Part shown: piece by piece, positions 17,640 to 30,970 of the stretch
How positions within the stretch are numbered: the stretch's first letter is position 1
Layout of the letters: each line of letters begins with the position of its first letter
NCBI RefSeq assembly: GCF_016027715.1
Contig: NZ_CP065691.1
Coordinates: 1,335,954-1,399,953, forward strand
Length of the DNA: 64,000 bases
DNA from: Lactococcus garvieae
GTDB taxonomy: Bacteria > Bacillota > Bacilli > Lactobacillales > Streptococcaceae
Direction of reading: 5' to 3'
Notes under the pieces: generated by a model
The model's input: only the letters and a program-made list of their open reading frames with translations
Told to the model about the DNA's origin: nothing
Databases searched by the model: none
Made by a program: the position numbers and the translations under genes

Positions 17640-19022
17640 TTACATAAAATCACGCAATGGTTTGCTACGACGTGGGTGACGCAATTTTTTAATTGCTTTC
17701 GCTTCGATTTGGCGAATACGTTCACGTGTTACCTTAAATTGTTTACCAACATCTTCGAGGGTATGCATACGTCCATCATCGAGTCCAAAACGCATACGTA
17801 GTACATTTTCTTCGCGGTCTGTCAATGTATCCATAACTTCATCAAGTTGCTCACGTAGCAAGATTCGGTTCGTATAGTCTACTGGACTTTCAATTACATC
17901 ATCTTCAATGAAATCACCAAGATGTGAATCGTCTTCCTCACCGATAGGTGTTTCCAAAGATACAGGCTCTTGAGCAATTTTTAAGACTTCACGCACTTTA
18001 TCAGGTGTCATGTGTAACTCTTTACCAATTTCTTCTGGCAATGGGTCACGTCCTAACTCTTGCAAGAGATTACGTTGGACCCGGATCAATTTGTTGATTG
18101 TTTCCACCATGTGTACTGGGATACGAATTGTACGTGCTTGGTCAGCAATGGCACGTGTAATTGCTTGGCGAATCCACCATGTCGCGTAAGTTGAAAATTT
18201 AAACCCTTTAGTGTGGTCAAATTTATCAACAGCCTTCATCAAGCCCATATTTCCTTCTTGAATCAAATCTAAGAATTGCATACCACGGCCTGAGTAACGT
18301 TTTGCGATTGAAACAACCAAACGTAAGTTGGCTTCAGCCAGCATTTGTTTTGCAAACTCTGCTTCTTCACCACCAGCAACAATCGCCTCAGCAAGTTTTG
18401 TTTCTTCTTCAAGTGAAATCAGCGGATAACGTCCAATTTCCTTGAGGTACATGCGTACAGGATCATCGATACGGACATTTGTTACGATTTCATCCATTGC
18501 ATTATCATCAAGCTTCTCTTCTTCTTCAGCTTGTAATGCCAATGGACTAGGATTACCATCTTTATCTACGATTGAAATTCCTGCATCTTGGATTTGTTGG
18601 AGTAAATCTTCAATAGCCTCTGCTTCCAAACCAAACTTAACCACGAGCTCATCAGTGATCTCATCATCCAAAGCTTCTTCAAGAGGTTTGCGTTTAGTGA
18701 TATAAGCTGCTACCGCTTTATCAAAAGCTTTACTATCAAAAGTATCTGAATCTTTAATATCTATCTTTTTAGCAGCTTTTTCTTTAACAGAAGTTACATT
18801 TTTAGAGCCTTTTTCTTTAAGCTCATTCACATCAACTTTTTCAACAATAATAGGTTTAAAGTCCATTGCTGCAAGGATTTTTGCTTCTTCAGCTTCAAAA
18901 ACTGAACTTGAATGAGATTTAACTGCCATGCCAAGTTCTTGTGCTTTTGCGATTAAAGCTTTATTAGTAATTCCAGTTTCTTTTGCAATTTGACTGATTC
19001 TTTTTTTATTATTACTTGCCAA
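17640..19022 (-). CDS. rpoD: Primary sigma factor RpoD with IF2_N-like N-terminal extension
   Basis: The housekeeping sigma-70 factor. Regions 1.2 to 4.2 are intact ([52 protein letters not shown] at the C-terminal HTH). I take the TTG at 19022 as start because AGGAGG lies six bases before it; the longer TTG start at 19037 would put the binding site inside the gene. This gives 460 residues, against about 340-375 in many relatives. The extra part, residues about 7-50 ([18 protein letters not shown] ... [17 protein letters not shown]), resembles the IF2_N domain of translation initiation factor IF-2. A region 1.1-like segment (about 95-155) follows. It lies 36 bp behind dnaG, the usual order. 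Confidence 0.93.
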   Translation of the reverse strand: MASNNKKRISQIAKETGITNKALIAKAQELGMAVKSHSSSVFEAEEAKILAAMDFKPIIVEKVDVNELKEKGSKNVTSVKEKAAKKIDIKDSDTFDSKAFDKAVAAYITKRKPLEEALDDEITDELVVKFGLEAEAIEDLLQQIQDAGISIVDKDGNPSPLALQAEEEEKLDDNAMDEIVTNVRIDDPVRMYLKEIGRYPLISLEEETKLAEAIVAGGEEAEFAKQMLAEANLRLVVSIAKRYSGRGMQFLDLIQEGNMGLMKAVDKFDHTKGFKFSTYATWWIRQAITRAIADQARTIRIPVHMVETINKLIRVQRNLLQELGRDPLPEEIGKELHMTPDKVREVLKIAQEPVSLETPIGEEDDSHLGDFIEDDVIESPVDYTNRILLREQLDEVMDTLTDREENVLRMRFGLDDGRMHTLEDVGKQFKVTRERIRQIEAKAIKKLRHPRRSKPLRDFM

Positions 19023-19058
19023 TTTAATCCTCCTCAATGAACAATATAAGTAAATAGC

Positions 19059-20942
19059 TTATATTTTTTTCTTCTGATTAATTATTTGGATAGTGAGCTC
19101 AAGCTCACGCTCCTTGTTTCCCGTTTTTCGGGCATTTTCTAGTTGCTTTTGCAGTTCGCTGAACTTTATTTGTTCCATTTCCTTGGCAAAAACGGCTACC
19201 AAATCTTCAAGTTCTTGACTACTAGTCTCGTCTGGTAAATCTAAACTTAAGATTTGATAAAATATATTTTTTTCTTCAGCATCCAAGGATCCGCTTAGAT
19301 GAGAAGGGTCGATTTCATCAAAGCTCATGGCTTCAAGAATAATTTTATCAAAAAGATTTTGATAGCGCTGATGGACAAAGCGAAACGTCTCATCCTCCGC
19401 AAACCGCTGGAGAACATTCTGATGGTAAATCATCCGATTTAAAAGTTGCTCCTCCGCACGTTCACTTCTAGAAAGATGCGAAATTTTTTGTTGTACAGGA
19501 CTTAATTCCTCCAGCTTCTGAGGAAAACTTTCAAAATAGTTTTGATCCGTAGCTATTAATCCTGGATCAGGATAATAAGAAAACTGCTCTTCATTATAGC
19601 TACCGAAATCTTCATCAAAATTACCCGCTTCTGCACTTGATTTAAGGACGTTTTCACGCTTTAAATTGACAGATTGCTCTACTTGATTATACTCGAAATC
19701 AGGCAAAATCTCAACTAATTTTCTTATAAATGCATCTTGAGCAGTAATCGAGGAAACCCTTGCAATTACTGGTGCCATTTGCTCAATAAAATCCAGTTGA
19801 TTCTGTAAATTTGAAAGGTTGTCGGGTTTAAGATAATCAATCAAAAATTCTGTCGGCTGTATCCGGGCATTTTCCATCAAATTAGCTAATGACTCAGCAG
19901 AATACTTTTTACTATAGTCATCGGGATCAAGTCCCTCTGGAACACGAACTATCTGCGTTTTATCCTCGCCAATTAGATCAATAGCTTTATAAATCGCATT
20001 TTGTCCAGCATTATCACCATCGTAGATGAGAACATAGTTATTTGCTATTTTTCGCAAACGGCTGATATGCTTCTCAGTCAAAGCTGTTCCCATAGTAGCT
20101 ACGACATTAAATATTCCCGATTTGTAAGCCGCTATTACATCCATAAAGCCTTCCATCAAATAGACTTCACGCGTTTTGGATATTACAGGTTTTGCTCGAT
20201 CTAAATTATATAACTCATAGGACTTATCGAATATACTTGTAGCACTGGTATTAATATACTTTGCCTTACTTGTATCGTTCTCCTGCCATTTACGTCCCGA
20301 AAAACCAACCACATGTCCGTATTCATTCTTCAGAGGAAACATGATTCTATTTTGAAAGGCATCAAATACCTTATTGCTTGAAAAATGAAATAGACCTGAA
20401 TTCGCTTGAACAGCTTCCTCAAACTTTCCTGAAAGATTTTTGAAGATAAAATCATTTTCATCAGGTGCCAAACCAATATTAAATTGCTTTATTATCTCTG
20501 CTGTAATGCCACGTTTTTCTAAATAAAGTCGTGCTTTTTCTCCAATCTCCGTAGAGGTAAGAACGATATTATAAAGTCGTGCAGCTTGATTATTTATCTC
20601 ATAAAGAAGAGCATTTGGATTATCCTTTTCATCTGAGTCAAAACTCTCAAGATTTAAGGTAATCCCTGCAAAACTCGCCACTTCCTTTACTGCATCGACA
20701 AAACCAACTTGCTTGTAGTCTTTTATAAATTCAATCGCATCCCCAGATTTCCCACAACCAAAGCAATGATAAAAACCCTTGCTAGCATTGACATTAAAGC
20801 TCGGTGTTTTTTCCCCATGAAATGGGCAAAGTCCCAAGTAGTTTTTCCCTGACTTGGTTAGAGGTACATACTGTGAAATTAAATCTGCAATATTTACCTG
20901 ACTCTTAATTTCAGTTACTTCTTCATTAGTAAGAAAAGCCAT
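19059..20942 (-). CDS. dnaG: DNA primase
   Basis: A 627-residue primase. Start at 20942 (MAFLTNEEVTEIKSQ) follows GAGGAGG; the frame is open 13 codons further but without support. CHC2 zinc finger at about residues 38-63 (CPFHGEKTPSFNV ... HCFGCG), the catalytic core with Toprim (VYLMEGFMDVIAAYKSG; YDGDNAGQNA) and a divergent C-terminal helicase-binding domain. It makes RNA primers at the replication fork. It heads the dnaG-rpoD unit, right behind the terminator of the tRNA cluster. Confidence 0.96.
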   Translation of the reverse strand: MAFLTNEEVTEIKSQVNIADLISQYVPLTKSGKNYLGLCPFHGEKTPSFNVNASKGFYHCFGCGKSGDAIEFIKDYKQVGFVDAVKEVASFAGITLNLESFDSDEKDNPNALLYEINNQAARLYNIVLTSTEIGEKARLYLEKRGITAEIIKQFNIGLAPDENDFIFKNLSGKFEEAVQANSGLFHFSSNKVFDAFQNRIMFPLKNEYGHVVGFSGRKWQENDTSKAKYINTSATSIFDKSYELYNLDRAKPVISKTREVYLMEGFMDVIAAYKSGIFNVVATMGTALTEKHISRLRKIANNYVLIYDGDNAGQNAIYKAIDLIGEDKTQIVRVPEGLDPDDYSKKYSAESLANLMENARIQPTEFLIDYLKPDNLSNLQNQLDFIEQMAPVIARVSSITAQDAFIRKLVEILPDFEYNQVEQSVNLKRENVLKSSAEAGNFDEDFGSYNEEQFSYYPDPGLIATDQNYFESFPQKLEELSPVQQKISHLSRSERAEEQLLNRMIYHQNVLQRFAEDETFRFVHQRYQNLFDKIILEAMSFDEIDPSHLSGSLDAEEKNIFYQILSLDLPDETSSQELEDLVAVFAKEMEQIKFSELQKQLENARKTGNKERELELTIQIINQKKKI

Positions 20943-20986
20943 AGTACCTCCTCTCATCGAATAGCACTCTATACAAAGCATAAAAA

Positions 20987-21008
20987 ACGACTATTCAACA
21001 ATAGTCGT
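20987..21008 (-). terminator. Terminator of the rRNA-tRNA operon
   Basis: ACGACTATT and AATAGTCGT (20987-20995, 21000-21008) with a 4-nt loop, followed on the minus strand by TTTTTT. It comes directly after the last tRNA gene. Confidence 0.85.
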
Positions 21009-21016
21009 TGTACGGA

Positions 21017-21104
21017 AGGGGAGTAAGGGATTCGAACCCTCGCGCCGGTTTCCCGACCTAACGATTTAGCAAACCGTCCTCTTCAGCCTCTTGAGTAACT
21101 CCCC
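21017..21104 (-). tRNA. tRNA-Ser(GCT)
   Basis: Cloverleaf with a long variable arm and anticodon loop TTGCTAA, anticodon GCT. Acceptor GGGGAGT pairs with ACTCCCC. CCA is not encoded. Last gene of the tRNA tail. Confidence 0.93.
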
Positions 21105-21142
21105 ACCAGTTATTCACAATATATAGATATTATAAACATCTA

Positions 21143-21216
21143 TGGGAACACGAGGATTTGAACCTCGGACCCCTGCGTTATCAACACAGTGCTCTAACCA
21201 ACTGAGCTATGCTCCC
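21143..21216 (-). tRNA. tRNA-Ile(GAT)
   Basis: Anticodon loop TTGATAA, anticodon GAT. Acceptor GGGAGCA pairs with TGTTCCC. Normal cloverleaf, no encoded CCA. Confidence 0.94.
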
Positions 21217-21253
21217 TAAGTTTTAAAATTTTACTAAATTAATAGTCAAATTA

Positions 21254-21324
21254 AGCGGGTGATGAGAATCGAACTCACAACATCAGCTTGGAAGGCTGAG
21301 GTTTTACCACTAAACTACACCCGC
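21254..21324 (-). tRNA. tRNA-Gly(TCC)
   Basis: Anticodon loop CTTCCAA, anticodon TCC. Acceptor GCGGGTG pairs with CACCCGC. Confidence 0.94.
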
Positions 21325-21327
21325 AAA

Positions 21328-21400
21328 TGGCGCGAGACGGAATCGAACCGCCGACACATGGAGCTTCAATCCATTGCTCTACCAACTGAGCTACCGAGCC
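21328..21400 (-). tRNA. tRNA-Phe(GAA)
   Basis: Anticodon loop TTGAAGC, anticodon GAA. The acceptor stem has GGCTCGG against TCGCGCC: the fourth pair is a U-C mismatch and the seventh a G-U. The rest of the cloverleaf is regular. Confidence 0.9.
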
Positions 21401-21407
21401 AAAGGAA

Positions 21408-21497
21408 AGGAGGATGTGGGATTCGAACCCACGCACGGTTTTACCCGCCTGACGGTTTTCAAGACCGTTCCCTTCAGCCGGACTTGGGTAATCCTCC
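21408..21497 (-). tRNA. tRNA-Ser(TGA)
   Basis: Long variable arm, anticodon loop CTTGAAA, anticodon TGA. Acceptor GGAGGAT pairs with ATCCTCC. Confidence 0.93.
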
Positions 21498-21502
21498 AAA
21501 AG

Positions 21503-21576
21503 TGGATCTTGTTGGATTCGAACCAACGACCGCTCGGTTATGAGCCGAGAGCTCTAACCAACTGAGCTAAAGATCC
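21503..21576 (-). tRNA. tRNA with CAT anticodon, probably Ile2 (lysidine)
   Basis: Anticodon loop CTCATAA, anticodon CAT. The body (GGATCTTTAGCTCAG start, AAGATCC acceptor end) resembles the Bacillus minor isoleucine tRNA rather than an elongator or initiator Met tRNA; it would need TilS modification to read AUA. A Met assignment cannot be excluded by eye. Confidence 0.75.
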
Positions 21577-21592
21577 AGCTGTAAAAATATAA

Positions 21593-21666
21593 TAGCGGCG
21601 AAGGGGATCGAACCCCCGACCTCTCGGGTATGAACCGAACGCTCTAGCCAGCTGAGCTACACCGCC
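21593..21666 (-). tRNA. tRNA-Met(CAT), elongator
   Basis: Anticodon CAT in a TTCATAC loop. The acceptor GGCGGTG with a terminal G-U pair and the whole body match the Bacillus elongator Met tRNA closely. It lacks the C1-A72 mismatch and three-GC stem of initiator tRNA. Confidence 0.85.
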
Positions 21667-21694
21667 AAAAATTTCTGATAGAAATATCTATCAA

Positions 21695-21768
21695 TCGGGA
21701 AGACAGGATTCGAACCTGCGACACCTTGGTCCCAAACCAAGTACTCTACCAAGCTGAGCTACTTCCCG
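21695..21768 (-). tRNA. tRNA-Pro(TGG)
   Basis: Anticodon loop TTTGGGA, anticodon TGG. Acceptor CGGGAAG pairs with CTTCCCG. Confidence 0.94.
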
Positions 21769-21810
21769 AGATAAAGTTTATTATCATCATGATTTCTAAT
21801 TAGAAATCAA

Positions 21811-21884
21811 TGCACCCGGCAGGATTCGAACCTGCAACCGCCTGATTCGTAGTCAGGTACTCTATCCAGTTGAGCCACGGGTGC
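21811..21884 (-). tRNA. tRNA-Arg(ACG)
   Basis: Anticodon loop CTACGAA, anticodon ACG (read as inosine after TadA). Acceptor GCACCCG pairs with CGGGTGC. Confidence 0.94.
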
Positions 21885-21900
21885 ATATATTAAATTGTAA

Positions 21901-21972
21901 AGCGAACGACGAGATTCGAACTCGCGACCCCAACCATGGCAAGGTTGTGTTCTACCCCTGAACTACGTTCGC
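21901..21972 (-). tRNA. tRNA-Gly(GCC)
   Basis: Anticodon loop TTGCCAT, anticodon GCC. Acceptor GCGAACG pairs with CGTTCGC. Confidence 0.94.
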
Positions 21973-22022
21973 AACGCTTGAAATCCTTTAGCTGTACCCG
22001 AAGGTCCGAACAGTTAAAGTAA

Positions 22023-22095
22023 TGCCGACTACATGATTCGAACACGCGACCCTCTGATTACAAATCAGATGCTCTACCAACTGAGCTAAGTCGGC
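22023..22095 (-). tRNA. tRNA-Thr(TGT)
   Basis: Anticodon loop TTTGTAA, anticodon TGT. Acceptor GCCGACT pairs with AGTCGGC. Confidence 0.94.
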
Positions 22096-22106
22096 TATAA
22101 AAGAAA

Positions 22107-22188
22107 TGCGGATGAAGGGACTTGAACCCCCACGCCCTAAAGCACTAGAACCTAAATCTAGCGTGTCTGCCAATTTCACCACATCCGC
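22107..22188 (-). tRNA. tRNA-Leu(TAG)
   Basis: Long variable arm, anticodon TAG in a TTTAGG loop. Acceptor GCGGATG pairs with CATCCGC. Confidence 0.93.
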
Positions 22189-22234
22189 TTGACAAGTTCT
22201 TTTACGCTTTATACCTCAACCTAATGTTAAAGTA

Positions 22235-22307
22235 TGACCCGTGCTGGGCTCGAACCAGCGACCCTTTGATTAAAAGTCAAATGCTCTACCAACTGAGCTA
22301 ACGAGTC
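22235..22307 (-). tRNA. tRNA-Lys(TTT)
   Basis: Anticodon loop CTTTTAA, anticodon TTT. Acceptor GACTCGT pairs with ACGGGTC with one G-U pair. Confidence 0.94.
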
Positions 22308-22345
22308 TATTTCTTCTATTTCCTTTCAAGTATCTCTACTTGAAA

Positions 22346-22418
22346 CGGTTCCGACGGGAATCGAACCCGCGATCTTCGCCGTGACAGGGCGACGTGATAA
22401 CCGCTACACTACGGAACC
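22346..22418 (-). tRNA. tRNA-Asp(GTC)
   Basis: Anticodon loop CTGTCAC, anticodon GTC. Acceptor GGTTCCG pairs with CGGAACC; discriminator G. Confidence 0.94.
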
Positions 22419-22420
22419 TA

Positions 22421-22493
22421 TGGGAGTTAACGGGATCGAACCGCTGACCCTCTGCTTGTAAGGCAGATGCTCTCCCAGCTGAGCTAAACTCCC
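22421..22493 (-). tRNA. tRNA-Val(TAC)
   Basis: Anticodon loop CTTACAA, anticodon TAC. Acceptor GGGAGTT pairs with AACTCCC. First tRNA after 5S rRNA, the usual lactococcal/streptococcal order. Confidence 0.94.
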
Positions 22494-22500
22494 AATCACT

Positions 22501-22613
22501 TGGCATTTACCATATCTCACAGGGGGCAACCCCCAACTACTTCCGGCGTAATAGGACTTAACTTCTGTGTTCGACATGGGAACAGGTGTATCTCCTATGC
22601 AATGAATACCAAA
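22501..22613 (-). rRNA. rrf: 5S ribosomal RNA
   Basis: Contains the conserved 5S core (AGGAGATACACCTGTTCCCAT and GAACACAGAAGTTAAG on the minus strand) and closing helix GGTATTCA/TGGTAAATGCCA-type ends. The termini are set by helix pairing and may be off by a few bases. Confidence 0.93.
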
Positions 22614-22639
22614 TCATGGTCTGAATGTATTGAACACTC

Positions 22640-22655
22640 AAAACTAAATAACAAT
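22640..22655 (-). other. 23S processing stem, 3' half
   Basis: The 16-base stretch here is complementary to 25698-25713 on the other side of 23S rRNA (AAAACTAAATAACAAT against its complement). The long stem brings the two ends of the 23S precursor together, the usual RNase III substrate. Confidence 0.7.
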
Positions 22656-22698
22656 CTCACAATAAATATGTAAAGCTGAACTCATAAGTTCTATTCTT

Positions 22699-25600
<2,902 letters not shown>

Positions 25601-25697
25601 ATTAAAACAAGTATAAGTTTTTTCGAACTATTTAAAATAATTCGCAGCTTTACAGAAATGTTTAAAACATTTCTCGGTTTATTTATCGTTATAAGAT

Positions 25698-25713
25698 ATT
25701 GTTATTTAGTTTT
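25698..25713 (-). other. 23S processing stem, 5' half
   Basis: Complementary to 22640-22655; forms the precursor 23S stem for RNase III. Confidence 0.7.
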
Positions 25714-25767
25714 CAATGATCAATTCCTATTTTTACGTCTTCGTTGACAAGATACTTCCGTATCTTA

Positions 25768-25840
25768 TGGAGCCTAGCGGGATCGAACCGCTGACCTCCT
25801 GCGTGCAAAGCAGGCGCTCTCCCAGCTGAGCTAAGGCCCC
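25768..25840 (-). tRNA. tRNA-Ala(TGC) in the 16S-23S spacer
   Basis: Anticodon loop TTTGCAC, anticodon TGC. Acceptor GGGGCCT pairs with AGGCTCC with a G-U pair. Sole tRNA in the 16S-23S spacer, as in most lactococcal rRNA operons. Confidence 0.95.
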
Positions 25841-25904
25841 TTCTCTCAACGCAATCTTCTCTATCTTGCATCAAAAGACTGCTTGTATGGTCTTTATAGA
25901 CCCC

Positions 25905-25925
25905 TCAAAACTGAATAAAGTAGAA
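25905..25925 (-). other. 16S processing stem, 3' half
   Basis: TCAAAACTGAATAAAGTAGAA on the plus strand is the inverted match of 27595-27616 upstream of 16S. The two flanks of the 16S precursor pair here for RNase III cleavage. Confidence 0.7.
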
Positions 25926-25944
25926 CAACATCTTTTTTTATATT

Positions 25945-27501
<1,557 letters not shown>

Positions 27502-27594
27502 TTAGTTCACAAATGAACTGGCTGTGTTTTTGTTTTGTCTTTCATTATTGAATTGACAGTTGGTATACAAGAAGTTCCCTTCTCGCATATAGTC

Positions 27595-27616
27595 ATTCTA
27601 CTTTATTCAGTTTTCA
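27595..27616 (-). other. 16S processing stem, 5' half
   Basis: Complementary to 25905-25925; leader side of the 16S precursor stem. Confidence 0.7.
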
Positions 27617-27665
27617 AAGGTCTATCGCTCTCTCAAGAGATGTGCTCTCTCGCGACAACTATTAT

Positions 27666-27694
27666 ATTCTATCAAACTACCTCCCAGCTGTCAA
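27666..27694 (-). promoter_or_regulatory. rrnP: rRNA operon promoter
   Basis: Minus strand TTGACA (27689-27694), 17-bp spacer, TAGAAT (27666-27671), about 165 bp upstream of 16S. A GC-rich CGCGAGAGAG stretch follows downstream. This single promoter should drive the rRNAs and all 15 downstream tRNAs. Confidence 0.8.
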
Positions 27695-27774
27695 GAATAA
27701 ACTGTGAATTTTTACCTTTTTTTTCGCCTACGTTCGGAAAACCCCGCCGTTGTCAGCTTCTTTAACGCTAAAAA

Positions 27775-27796
27775 AAACAATCCTTTTGGATTGTTT
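27775..27796 (-). terminator. mnmG terminator
   Basis: AAACAATCC and GGATTGTTT (27775-27783, 27788-27796) with a 4-nt loop and a T8 run on the minus strand, right after the mnmG stop and before the rRNA promoter. Confidence 0.88.
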
Positions 27797-27804
27797 GGAC
27801 TATT

Positions 27805-29679
27805 TTATCTTTTTCCTTCAAGATAAACCATCAAAATAGAAATATCTGCAGGATTTACACCAGAAATACGACTGGCTTGGCCTAAAGTTTCTGGATTAAT
27901 CTTCTTGAATTTTTGGCGTGCTTCCGTAGCAATACTGTCAAGAGCGTCCCAGTTCATATTTTTAGGAATCCGTTTCGCTTCTAAACGGTGCATTTTTTCT
28001 ACTTGCTCTTTCGCTTTTTTGATATAGCCTTCATAAGTAACTTCTGTTTCAATAAGCTCAATTACTGTACGATCTATCTCTACGGGTGCTGCACCAACAA
28101 AGTTGATTACGTCCGCATACTTAACTTCTGGGCGTTTTAAAAATTCGACACCGGTCAATGCATCTTTAATTGGACCAAATCCCATCATTCCTAGTTTTTC
28201 TTGAGTTTCAGCTAAAGGTTTGAGTTTTTCCTTGTTAAGACGTGTGATTTCTGCTTGATAAGAAGACATTTTTTCTTGATAAGCATTCCAGCGTTCATCA
28301 TCAACAAGGCCTATTTCACGACCGATATTTGTTAAGCGCGTATCTGCATTGTCATGTCGTAAAATTAGGCGATATTCTGCACGGGAAGTCAACAAACGAT
28401 AAGGTTCAAGTGTTCCTTTTGTTACAAGGTCGTCAATCATTACCCCAATATAGGCATCACTGCGCTTAAGAATAAGTTCTTCTTTGCCTTGAACTTTAAG
28501 ACTCGCGTTCATCCCCGCAACTAAACCTTGCCCTGCTGCTTCTTCATAACCCGAAGTCCCATTTGTCTGTCCAGCAGTAAACAATCCCGAAATTAGTTTT
28601 GTTTCTAATGTTGGACGAAGCTGGTGTGGAAGAACTACATCGTATTCAATCGCATAACCTGTACGCATCATTTTTGCTTCTTCAAGTCCAGGAATAGAAC
28701 GAACTAAATCAAACTGTACATCTTCTGGCAAGCTCGTTGATAAACCTTGAATATAGACTTCTTCTGTATTACGCCCTTCTGGTTCTAAGAAAAGTTGATG
28801 GCGTGGTTTGTCAGCAAATCTTACTACTTTATCTTCTATAGAAGGACAATAACGAGGTCCAACTCCCTTTACAATTCCAGAAAACATTGGCGCTCGATGC
28901 AAATTCTCTTGAATAATTTCATGGCTGGTTTTACTTGTATAAGTTAACCAACAAGGGATTTGGTCTTTAAGGTAGTCTTCATCTTTCGATAAGAAGCTAA
29001 AGTGATTTGGTTTCTCATCTCCAGGTTGTATCTCGGTTGCATCATAGTTAATGCTTGAAGAGAGCACACGTGGAGGTGTTCCTGTTTTGAAACGACCAAT
29101 TTCAAATCCTAAGTTACGTAAATTATCAGCTAAACTAACTGAGGCAAGTGAGTTGTTTGGTCCAGAAGAATATTTAAGTTCCCCAATGATAATTTCCCCA
29201 CGCAAGGCGGTACCAGTTGTCACGATTACTGCTTCTGCGGCATATTTTGCTCCTGTCGTAACCTTTACTCCTGTTACTTTCTCAGCTTCCACCAGAATCT
29301 CCTCAACCATCGCTTGGCGCAAAGTAAGGTTTTCTTGGTTTTCTATAGTATGCTTCATTTCTTGAGAATAAAGGGCTTTGTCTGCTTGGGCACGGAGCGC
29401 ACGAACTGCGGGCCCCTTACCGGTATTTAGCATTTTCATCTGGATGTAAGTTTTATCAATATTACGTCCCATTTCTCCGCCTAAGGCATCTATCTCCCTC
29501 ACCACGATTCCTTTCGCAGAACCACCAATAGAAGGGTTACAAGGCATAAAAGCAACCATGTCGAGATTTATTGTTAATAAAAGTGTTTTGGTCCCCATGC
29601 GAGCTGAAGCTAGAGCTGCTTCTACCCCGGCATGACCTGCACCAATCACTATAACATCATATTTTTCTTGAAATTCCAT
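27805..29679 (-). CDS. mnmG: tRNA uridine-5-carboxymethylaminomethyl modification enzyme MnmG
   Basis: A 624-residue FAD enzyme (GidA). The N-terminal FAD motif [17 protein letters not shown] and the conserved PCNPSIGG and [12 protein letters not shown] segments are present; the C terminus ([23 protein letters not shown]) is the MnmE/tRNA-binding helical domain. With MnmE it modifies wobble U34 of several tRNAs. A candidate promoter TTGAAA-N17-TAAAAT lies about 100 bp upstream, inside the terminator-like region of the preceding gene. Confidence 0.97.
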   Translation of the reverse strand: MEFQEKYDVIVIGAGHAGVEAALASARMGTKTLLLTINLDMVAFMPCNPSIGGSAKGIVVREIDALGGEMGRNIDKTYIQMKMLNTGKGPAVRALRAQADKALYSQEMKHTIENQENLTLRQAMVEEILVEAEKVTGVKVTTGAKYAAEAVIVTTGTALRGEIIIGELKYSSGPNNSLASVSLADNLRNLGFEIGRFKTGTPPRVLSSSINYDATEIQPGDEKPNHFSFLSKDEDYLKDQIPCWLTYTSKTSHEIIQENLHRAPMFSGIVKGVGPRYCPSIEDKVVRFADKPRHQLFLEPEGRNTEEVYIQGLSTSLPEDVQFDLVRSIPGLEEAKMMRTGYAIEYDVVLPHQLRPTLETKLISGLFTAGQTNGTSGYEEAAGQGLVAGMNASLKVQGKEELILKRSDAYIGVMIDDLVTKGTLEPYRLLTSRAEYRLILRHDNADTRLTNIGREIGLVDDERWNAYQEKMSSYQAEITRLNKEKLKPLAETQEKLGMMGFGPIKDALTGVEFLKRPEVKYADVINFVGAAPVEIDRTVIELIETEVTYEGYIKKAKEQVEKMHRLEAKRIPKNMNWDALDSIATEARQKFKKINPETLGQASRISGVNPADISILMVYLEGKR

Positions 29680-29835
29680 AATTTCTCCATTTTTTTACAA
29701 AACAAAAAGCCAAAGCTAGTGAAAAATACATGCCAAAAAGCACATATCTTCCCGAGCCTTGACCATCGAGTTTTATGATAGACCTATTTTAACTCTTTTC
29801 AAAAATTTTTTCAAGAGTATTTTCCTCAATATCAA

Positions 29836-30372
29836 TTAAAGCATTATTTCCGTGTCCCGATACAATACTAAAGAATGAAGTTCTTCTGCTGTACGTACTG
29901 AACCTTCAGGGAGAATGCGATCCTTTTCTTTGGAAGTTGGATCATGTGTGCCAGAATAATCAATATCACCATTTTCTAATTTTACTGGAATCACGGAGCC
30001 CTTGGGATATATCTCAAATCTTGAACCATTTTCCGGAGCAATTCCTTCGAGATACATCCATAGATAAACCTGACCCGTTTGATCGTTCACTCCGCCATAT
30101 TGAAGATAGAAGTCCCGCTTTTGCTTGGTCACTGTATTTTCTAAGATACTCGCCTTACGGTTATCAATGTCACTTTTTGAATTCACCCAATCTCCATGAA
30201 TCGTCTCAAAATTTCCTAATTTAATCTGTTCAATATCGATTGTCTTCGTATGCGTAATAGTTTTCTCAATCGTAGGAGCAGCAGCTGGTCGTGGGGTTTG
30301 ACGAACTGCAAAAATCAAGAGGACTGCTGTAAGAATAAGAACAATATCAGTTATAAGCAAAAGTTTTTTCAC
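29836..30372 (-). CDS. Membrane-anchored protein, DUF6287-like
   Basis: A 178-residue protein with an N-terminal membrane anchor (LLLITDIVLILTAVLLIFAV) and an extracellular part. The segment IDIEQIKLGNFETIHGDWVNSKSD resembles the DUF6287 domain of Lactobacillales surface proteins; I am only moderately sure of that. Translation starts at GTG (30370-30372) after GGGAGG six bases upstream. Function unknown. It stands alone between the DUF1033 gene terminator and mnmG. Confidence 0.65.
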   Translation of the reverse strand: MKKLLLITDIVLILTAVLLIFAVRQTPRPAAAPTIEKTITHTKTIDIEQIKLGNFETIHGDWVNSKSDIDNRKASILENTVTKQKRDFYLQYGGVNDQTGQVYLWMYLEGIAPENGSRFEIYPKGSVIPVKLENGDIDYSGTHDPTSKEKDRILPEGSVRTAEELHSLVLYRDTEIML

Positions 30373-30471
30373 ACTGAGCCTCCCTTCCTTCGGATTAGAA
30401 TTTAATTATAAAATAATTATAACAAAATAAACCCAAAGTCAATAATGTTTTGCTTTAACTTATGTTTAGAT

Positions 30472-30508
30472 AAAAAGACATTTAAAGGATATCCTTTAAA
30501 TGTCTTTT
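30472..30508. terminator. Strong terminator after the DUF1033 gene
   Basis: A perfect 19-bp arm palindrome: AAAAAGACATTTAAAGGAT and its complement with essentially no loop beyond the centre (30472-30490, 30491-30508), A- and T-tracts on both sides. On the minus strand it follows the gene at 30515. Confidence 0.85.
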
Positions 30509-30514
30509 TTCTGA

Positions 30515-30886
30515 TTACTCTTTATCCCAAAACTTGTTACAGAATTTAGGAGGTAATTCTCCAGATGATTTGCCATAAGCCCAGCGTTTTTTTTCGGCTG
30601 GAAGCACATGCCAATCTTCTAAAAGCATCAAGCTTTGATAGCGCTGAAGATATCCTGCACACTCTTCACACCAGATTTCATCTCCGTTTCTCCAGAATGC
30701 TGCGAGCATATCATCTTGGCTCTTAAACTCTTTATAGCTTTTGGCCATTTTTAGCCATTCACTCTTATATTTTTTCAAAGCTTGATAGAAGTCTTCGTAT
30801 TCATCTACTGATTCAATATCTTTTTGCCAATCTTCAAAAAACCACCATGGTTCGTCGTAGCCTGACATTGTAATTACTCTATACAT
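30515..30886 (-). CDS. DUF1033 family protein
   Basis: A 123-residue acidic, Trp-rich protein (EPWWFFEDWQKDI; CEECAGYLQRYQS; PPKFCNKFW) of the DUF1033 family found in lactococci and streptococci, of normal length. Function unknown; in relatives it often lies near competence genes, but no such gene is close here. The binding site before its ATG is weak (AGAG). Confidence 0.75.
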   Translation of the reverse strand: MYRVITMSGYDEPWWFFEDWQKDIESVDEYEDFYQALKKYKSEWLKMAKSYKEFKSQDDMLAAFWRNGDEIWCEECAGYLQRYQSLMLLEDWHVLPAEKKRWAYGKSSGELPPKFCNKFWDKE

Positions 30887-30970
30887 ATTTCTTGCCTAGC
30901 TTCTTTTTTTAATATACATCTCTTGATATGTATTGTAACTAAAAAAGAGACTTTTGAGAAATATTTTGAA

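Noticed and set aside
21503-21576. Initiator tRNA-Met
   Set aside because: It lacks the unpaired first acceptor position and the three G-C pairs in the anticodon stem; an Ile2 assignment fits better.
21259-22182. Short open frames over the tRNA cluster
   Set aside because: The peptides only translate conserved tRNA T-arm sequence (for example GFEPTT-type repeats); the tRNAs explain the region.
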